Shown here: in pieces, positions 59,484 through 64,000 of the stretch
Position numbering within the stretch: position 1 is the first letter of the stretch
How the letters are laid out: every line of letters begins with the position of its first letter
Source of the DNA: Peptococcaceae bacterium 1109
Lineage (GTDB): Bacteria; Bacillota; Limnochordia; Darwinibacteriales; Darwinibacteriaceae
Reading direction: 5' to 3'
Assembly (NCBI GenBank): GCA_001028815.1
Contig: LDJB01000002.1
Span: 496,001-560,000, forward strand
Length of the DNA stretch: 64,000 bases
Notes under the pieces: model-generated
Seen by the model: the letters and a program-made list of their open reading frames with translations, nothing else
Database searches by the model: none
What the model was told of the DNA's origin: nothing
Program-made: the position numbers and the translations under genes

Positions 59484-61344
59484 ACTTCTTCACGTCCTTG
59501 AGCACAACGGCCAAAACACTTACGTCCGCAGGTGAAACCCCAGAAATGCGGGCCGCCTGGCCCAAGTTGATGGGCCGGACAGCATTGAGGCGCTCCCGGG
59601 CTTCTGTGCGCAGGCCGTGGATTTTCAGGTAATCAATATCTTCGGGAATCTGAATGTCCTCCAGCTTGTGCAATTCTGCCACCTGGCGCTGCTGGCGCTC
59701 CACATACCCCGCGTACTTAACAGAGATCTCCACCTGTTCAACTACCTCAGGGGGCAAACTGGGACATTGGGCAAAGTGGGCCAAGTGAGCGAAGTCAAGT
59801 TCTGGACGCTGCAGGAGATCCGCCAAAGTGACGCTCTTCTTCAAATCCCCAGAGCCAAGCTCTTGGAGCTTATCCCGGACAGGGGTAGTGGGGGTGACCT
59901 TGGTGGAGTTCAGCCAGTCCAGTGCATCCCCAATGAGGCGCCGCTTTTCCTCAAATCGCTTGTACTGCTCATCATCGATAAGGCCGATGGCCCGGCCGAT
60001 GGGGCGCAGCCTCAAATCGGCATTGTCGATTCGAAGGAGAAGGCGGTACTCAGCTCGAGAGGTCATCATCCGATAAGGCTCGGTGGTGCCTTTAGTCACC
60101 AAATCATCGATGAGCACGCCGATATAGGCTTGGGAGCGCCGCAGGATGACAGGCTCCCGTCCCAGCACTTTGTGGGCTGCGTTAATGCCGGCCATGATTC
60201 CCTGGGCGGCTGCTTCTTCATACCCTGAAGTGCCGTTGATCTGCCCGGCTGTGAAGAGCCCAGATACCACCCGGGATTCCAGGGTGAGCTTCATCTGGGA
60301 AGGGAGGATGTAGTCATACTCCACCGCGTAGCCCGGCCGCATGATTTTCGCATCCTCCAGGCCGGGAATGGACCGGACGATTCTCTCCTGCACATCTTCA
60401 GGCATCGCGGTTGTTAAGCCTAGGCAGTACAGCTCCTTTGTGTACTTTCCTTCCGGTTCTAAGAAGATTTGGTGGTCCAGTTTATCTGGAAAACGCAGCA
60501 CTTTCCGGTCAATGGACGGACAAAACCTGGGGCCGGCCCCAACAACGCTCCCACTCTGAATAGGGGAACGGTGCAGGTTCTCCCGAATCACTTCGATGGT
60601 CGCGGGAGTCGTCCTTGTGTACCAGCAAGGCAGCTGGGGCCGATCATCTCTTGGCGAATCGAAGGAAAAGCGCAGAGGCACCGGGCTTCCCGGCTGTTCA
60701 GTGAGGCGCGCATAGTCCACCGTATCCGCATGCAGGCGGGGAGGAGTGGCGCTTTGAAAACGTGCTAACTCAATGCCGAGCCCGGCCAGGCTCTCCGACA
60801 GCTCCTTTACGGCAGGCTCTCCCTGGCGCCCGCCAGGATACCGCAGCTGTCCCACCACCAATACCCCTCGCATGAAAGTGCCAGTGGCCAAAATGACAGC
60901 TGGGGCCGTAAACTCGGTACCCGCTTGGGTTTTAACCCCTCGGACTGCGCCCTTTTCCACCAGAAGATCGGTGACAACCCCTTGCCGAACATCGAGATTA
61001 GGTTGGCTTTCTAAGGTCAGGGTCATGAGGCTGCGGTAGAGGACTTTATCAGCTTGTGCCCGGATGGCTCGGACCGCGGGGCCCCTACTTTCGTTAAGGA
61101 TCCTTATATTGATGAACGAATCATCGATGATCTTCCCCATGATTCCGCCAAGGGCATCGATTTCCCGGACCAAGTGGCTTTTCGCAGCAGGCCCGCCGAT
61201 CGCGGGGTTGCATGGCATTTGAGCGATATTATCTAACGTGGTGGTCAAGAGCAAGGTGCGGCAGCCAAGGCGCGCTGCGGCATAGGCTGCTTCACAGCCT
61301 GCATGTCCTGCTCCCACCACGATCACTTGATAGTCAGTGCGCAT
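59473..61344 (-). CDS. mnmG: MnmG, paralogue 1 (adjacent to mnmE)
   Basis: A second full-length MnmG (623 residues): [134 protein letters not shown]. Both catalytic Cys (45 and near 275) are kept. It has one more residue in the nucleotide loop (GGPAAKSHL) than E. coli, B. subtilis or paralogue 2. The copies differ widely outside the conserved blocks, so the duplication is old. ATG 61344 follows AGTAGGA at the mnmE stop. Confidence 0.94.
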   Translation of the reverse strand: MRTDYQVIVVGAGHAGCEAAYAAARLGCRTLLLTTTLDNIAQMPCNPAIGGPAAKSHLVREIDALGGIMGKIIDDSFINIRILNESRGPAVRAIRAQADKVLYRSLMTLTLESQPNLDVRQGVVTDLLVEKGAVRGVKTQAGTEFTAPAVILATGTFMRGVLVVGQLRYPGGRQGEPAVKELSESLAGLGIELARFQSATPPRLHADTVDYARLTEQPGSPVPLRFSFDSPRDDRPQLPCWYTRTTPATIEVIRENLHRSPIQSGSVVGAGPRFCPSIDRKVLRFPDKLDHQIFLEPEGKYTKELYCLGLTTAMPEDVQERIVRSIPGLEDAKIMRPGYAVEYDYILPSQMKLTLESRVVSGLFTAGQINGTSGYEEAAAQGIMAGINAAHKVLGREPVILRRSQAYIGVLIDDLVTKGTTEPYRMMTSRAEYRLLLRIDNADLRLRPIGRAIGLIDDEQYKRFEEKRRLIGDALDWLNSTKVTPTTPVRDKLQELGSGDLKKSVTLADLLQRPELDFAHLAHFAQCPSLPPEVVEQVEISVKYAGYVERQQRQVAELHKLEDIQIPEDIDYLKIHGLRTEARERLNAVRPINLGQAARISGVSPADVSVLAVVLKDVKKYVS

Positions 61345-61351
61345 AGCGATC

Positions 61352-62740
61352 CTACTTTCCAATACAGAATTGGGCAAAAATCCGGTCGATAACGTTCTCC
61401 CGCACCGTTTCCCCGGTTATTTCCCCAAGGTGTTCCAAGGCTCCCTGGAGCCCCACAGAGATAAGATCAAGTGGAAGGCCGCTTGTTAAAGTTTCTAAGG
61501 CTTGCTCCAGATCGCCCTTGGCTTGTTCGAGAGCGGCTTTATGCCTCGCCCGGGTAATAATGGCCTGGCTGGAGGTGCCTTCCCGCACTACTCCTTGCAT
61601 CACCAAGTCCAAGATGGCATCCACCACGGGGTCGAGTTCCCCTTCCAGCAGTGAAATCTCTACGATTTTCGCTCCGCCTAAATCAGCCTGGGGCAAATCG
61701 GCCAGATCCCAGACCCTGGGGAGATCAGACTTGTTGATCACAACTACCCGGTGTTTGTCCTTTGTCTGTGCAAGAATTTGGAAATCCTCTTCTGTTAAGG
61801 GAACGCTGCCATCTAGGACGTGGATGATCAAATCTGCCTCACTCCAAAGCTGAACTGCCCGCTCCACTCCTAAGCGCTCCACCACATCGGCGCTTTCCCT
61901 AATCCCCGCAGTATCAATGAGGCGGAGGGGGATGCCCTTGAGATTCAAAACCTCCTCAATGATGTCTCTGGTGGTTCCAGGGATATCTGTAACCAGAGCC
62001 CGCTGTTCATCCAAGAGGCGATTGAGTAAGCTGGATTTCCCTACATTGGGCTTCCCGGTGATCACCGCTTTTAAGCCCTCCCGCAGCACTTTTCCTTGAT
62101 CCGCGGTGGCAAGGAGGCGCTCGAGCTCGGCTAAGCCAGCCTGAATCACCTCGGCCATCTCGTCCATTTCCATCTCAGGAATATCATCCTCAGGATAGTC
62201 AATGATAGCTTCCACCCGCACAACTAGATCATAGAGATGCTCCCGGATGGCCCCAATCCGCCTGCTTAGGCTGCCTTCGAGCTGATCTACTGCTAGTTCC
62301 AGGCTTGCCTCGGTGCGAGAGCGCACCACATCGATGACCGCTTCCGCCTGAGACAGGTCGATGCGGCCGTTAAGGAAGGCTCGTTTGGTGAACTCCCCTG
62401 GCTCCGCAAGGCGCGCACCCAGGCGCAAAGCCATCTCCAAAATGCGCTGCACAACCACAACCCCGCCGTGGCACTGAAACTCAACCACGTCTTCACCTGT
62501 ATAGGAACGGGGAGCACGCATCACCAGCAAGACGGCTTCATCTACTGTGCGTTTTGTCTCAGGATCTACTACCCTTCCGTAGCGAGCACTGTATCCCGGC
62601 AAACTACTCGGGGGAAGCCCCTGCCGGGAGGAAAATATCTGATCCGCGATTTCCAAGGCCTTACTGCCGCTTAAGCGCACTATTCCTATTCCCGCTTCGC
62701 CAATGGCAGTGGCAATTGCGGCTATGGTCTGGTCGGTCAA
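61352..62740 (-). CDS. mnmE: tRNA modification GTPase MnmE (TrmE)
   Basis: A 462-residue GTPase: N-terminal tetrahydrofolate-binding domain ([54 protein letters not shown]), inserted G domain ([45 protein letters not shown]) and the C-terminal FCIGK with its catalytic Cys. It forms a complex with MnmG. The start is TTG 62740 (AGGTGA five bases upstream), or GTG 62749 three codons earlier. First gene of the operon, after the jag terminator. Confidence 0.97.
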   Translation of the reverse strand: MTDQTIAAIATAIGEAGIGIVRLSGSKALEIADQIFSSRQGLPPSSLPGYSARYGRVVDPETKRTVDEAVLLVMRAPRSYTGEDVVEFQCHGGVVVVQRILEMALRLGARLAEPGEFTKRAFLNGRIDLSQAEAVIDVVRSRTEASLELAVDQLEGSLSRRIGAIREHLYDLVVRVEAIIDYPEDDIPEMEMDEMAEVIQAGLAELERLLATADQGKVLREGLKAVITGKPNVGKSSLLNRLLDEQRALVTDIPGTTRDIIEEVLNLKGIPLRLIDTAGIRESADVVERLGVERAVQLWSEADLIIHVLDGSVPLTEEDFQILAQTKDKHRVVVINKSDLPRVWDLADLPQADLGGAKIVEISLLEGELDPVVDAILDLVMQGVVREGTSSQAIITRARHKAALEQAKGDLEQALETLTSGLPLDLISVGLQGALEHLGEITGETVRENVIDRIFAQFCIGK

Positions 62741-62773
62741 GCTGATCACCTCGTGGATATTCTATCACAAAAT

Positions 62774-62801
62774 AAAAAACGGGCGTACACTAGGCACGCC
62801 C
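62774..62801 (-). terminator. Terminator overlapping the jag stop codon
   Basis: Minus strand GGGCGT, nine-base loop, ACGCCC, then G and six T. The jag stop codon (62790-62792) lies in the hairpin loop, so the terminator is partly coding. Confidence 0.85.
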
Positions 62802-63446
62802 CTCCACATTTTGCTTACTTTTCGGTACAATTACAACTTTGCGGTACGGCTCTTTTCCTTCGCTGTGGGTTTCCACACCATCGATTTCGCTGAGTTCCTG
62901 GTGGACAATGCGCCGCTCCGCGGCATTCATGGGATCGAGGATCACCCTCCGCCCAGTTGCCTGAGCTTTCGCGGCCAACCGCTGTGCTAGATTTTGCAGT
63001 GTCTCAGTCCTGCGAGCCCGGTAGCCCTCTACATCGATCACAATCCGGTGCCAGTCTTCACCTGCTTGGCGGTTCACAGACAGTCCTGCGAGATACTGCA
63101 AGGCATCTAAGGTCTGTCCCCGGCGGCCGATTAGCACTCCCAAATCATCGCCTGTGATCTCAACGTTGATGGTTTCCGCATCGGCAGTACCATTCACTTC
63201 CGCTTCGACGCCCATTTTGGCCAGAAGTTCTCTTAGGAAAGCAAGGGTTCGTGCCAACTTGCGCTCATGTGTGGGAATCATCTCTACTAGAACCTTTGCT
63301 TGTTTGGACCCGATAATGCCAAATAAGCCCTTCGCACCTTCATCGAGAACGGTGATATTAACCTCGTCTCGGCTGGCCTGCAGCTTCGACAGGGCTTCAG
63401 CAACTGCCTCTTCTACAGTGCGCCCCACAACTTCAACAGAGTTCAT
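62790..63446 (-). CDS. jag: Jag (SpoIIIJ-associated) RNA-binding protein
   Basis: A 218-residue KH/R3H protein (KhpB family): Jag-N domain (VEVVGRTVEEAVAEALSKLQASRDEVNITVLDEGAKGLFGIIGSKQAKV), KH domain (VEITGDDLGVLIGRRGQTLDALQYLAGLSVNR), R3H domain (VILDPMNAAERRIVHQELSEIDGVETHSEGKEPYRKVVIVPK). It binds RNA and works with YidC in sporulation and envelope growth. RBS GGAGG; its ATG overlaps the yidC stop (ATGA). Confidence 0.96.
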   Translation of the reverse strand: MNSVEVVGRTVEEAVAEALSKLQASRDEVNITVLDEGAKGLFGIIGSKQAKVLVEMIPTHERKLARTLAFLRELLAKMGVEAEVNGTADAETINVEITGDDLGVLIGRRGQTLDALQYLAGLSVNRQAGEDWHRIVIDVEGYRARRTETLQNLAQRLAAKAQATGRRVILDPMNAAERRIVHQELSEIDGVETHSEGKEPYRKVVIVPKSKQNVEGRA

Positions 63447-64000
63447 TTAGCTTTGCCTCCTTGTTCGGCGGAAAGCACCTGCTTGTTGATCCATATTTGC
63501 TGTACAACACCGAGAATGTTAGACGTAATCCAGTACAGCACTAAACCCGAAGGGAAACTGATGCTGAACATGCCGATCATGATGGGCATTACGATCATCA
63601 TGGTGTTCTGCGATGAATCGCCGGTGGATGTCACCTTTGACTGCCACCAGGTTGTGGCCGCGGCCAGCAGCGGCATGATGTAGTATGGATCTGGCTTACT
63701 GAGTTCCCAAATTCCCATAAACATGGTGAGATCGCTTGTGGGAATCTCACGCAAAACGGGGAAAAAGGCCCAGAGAATAGGTAGTTGAATCAGCATCGGC
63801 AGGCATCCGCCTAATGGATTGACACCGTGTTTTTGGTACAGCTCAATTGTACGTTTCTGGTACTCCTCAGGCTTATCCTTGTACTTCTTCTGAATCTCAT
63901 TCAATTCTGGCTGCAGCTTCTTCATCTTTGCCATACTTTTAGTCTGGCTGATGGTTAGGGGATACAACACTACGCGCAGAAGAATTGTTACGATTATGAT
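63443..64000 (-). CDS. yidC: Membrane protein insertase YidC/SpoIIIJ, 3' part
   Basis: The frame stays open to base 64000, so the N-terminus with its lipoprotein signal lies outside. Visible are the positively charged loop (TKSMAKMKKLQPELNEIQKKYKDKPEEYQKRTIELYQKHGVNPLGGCLPMLIQLPIL) and the last membrane helices, ending in GLVLYWITSNILGVVQQIWI. It inserts proteins into the membrane and, in spore formers, supports sigma-G activation. The gene lies 4 nt upstream of jag; rnpA, rpmH and dnaA/oriC are expected beyond the window. Confidence 0.96.
   Translation of the reverse strand: MIIVTILLRVVLYPLTISQTKSMAKMKKLQPELNEIQKKYKDKPEEYQKRTIELYQKHGVNPLGGCLPMLIQLPILWAFFPVLREIPTSDLTMFMGIWELSKPDPYYIMPLLAAATTWWQSKVTSTGDSSQNTMMIVMPIMIGMFSISFPSGLVLYWITSNILGVVQQIWINKQVLSAEQGGKAK

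Noticed and set aside
57609-61344. Tandem mnmG as an assembly duplication
   Set aside because: The two copies differ strongly at the sequence level and have different loop lengths, so they are not a repeated read artefact.
1-64000. Insertion sequences, prophage genes, CRISPR arrays, defence islands
   Set aside because: No transposase, integrase, phage structural gene, direct-repeat array or toxin-antitoxin pair was seen on either strand.

Overview
The window is a chromosomal segment of an endospore-forming member of the Bacillota (Firmicutes), probably a clostridia-like or Limnochordia-like anaerobe; the genus cannot be fixed from the sequence. Evidence for this is the set of sporulation genes (spoIID, yabP, yabQ, spoVT, a SpoVB-type flippase, lonC, yyaC, a SPOCS-LysM protein, a PG-binding/LysM/GH18-like protein), the Bacillus-type order yidC-jag-mnmE-mnmG-rsmG-noc-parA-parB, two parS sites and a Noc-binding site. 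No insertion sequence, prophage or CRISPR array was seen. Almost all genes from 7.3 to 64 kb lie on the minus strand. With yidC at the right edge, oriC/dnaA is expected just beyond base 64000, so these genes would be read away from the origin on the leading strand.

Layout from left to right. 1-3.1 kb: end of a carbohydrate ABC importer (solute-binding protein and two LplB/LplC-type permeases). 3.1-9.4 kb: tRNA-Lys, a glycerophosphodiesterase, a secreted 5'-nucleotidase, a DUF4097-like/membrane protein pair, a YueI-family gene, tRNA-Leu, Ppx/GppA and DUF501. 9.4-29.6 kb: a block that in Bacillus subtilis lies on the right arm beside oriC (yabR, divIC, yabQ, yabP, spoIID, hup, mazG, spoVB, spoVT, mfd, pth, ctc, prs, glmU, a nucleotidyltransferase, ispE, spore-coat-type proteins, veg, rsmA). 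29.6-64 kb: the block that in B. subtilis lies on the left arm (dnaB, rplI, yybS, rpsR-ssb-rpsF, ychF, DUF951, yyaC, parB, parA, noc, rsmG, mnmG, mnmE, jag, yidC). Set among these are an ABC-F ATPase, ddl, galT-galK, mgtE, lonC, queT, a PrsA-like foldase, the complete gcvT-gcvH-gcvPA-gcvPB operon, a TPR protein and a YkvI-like transporter.

How the genes work together: parA/parB with two parS sites, and noc with its own site, organise the newly replicated origin. MnmE with two tandem MnmG paralogues modifies the tRNA wobble uridine. rpsF-ssb-rpsR, rplI, rplY, pth, rsmA, rsmG, ychF and the ABC-F protein serve translation. dnaB with the DnaD-like gene serves replication, and mfd repair. The gcv operon degrades glycine and galT-galK uses galactose.

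Less ordinary features are: a structured 206-nt leader in front of mgtE with mutually exclusive pairings and a terminator; two unlisted micro-genes of 23 and 29 codons with similar C-termini, one being a complete promoter-RBS-ORF-terminator unit; two divergent full-length mnmG genes in tandem; a GlmU lacking its acetyltransferase half; a degenerate GH18-type spore protein; and a membrane protein ending in an SSB-like DVPF tip.
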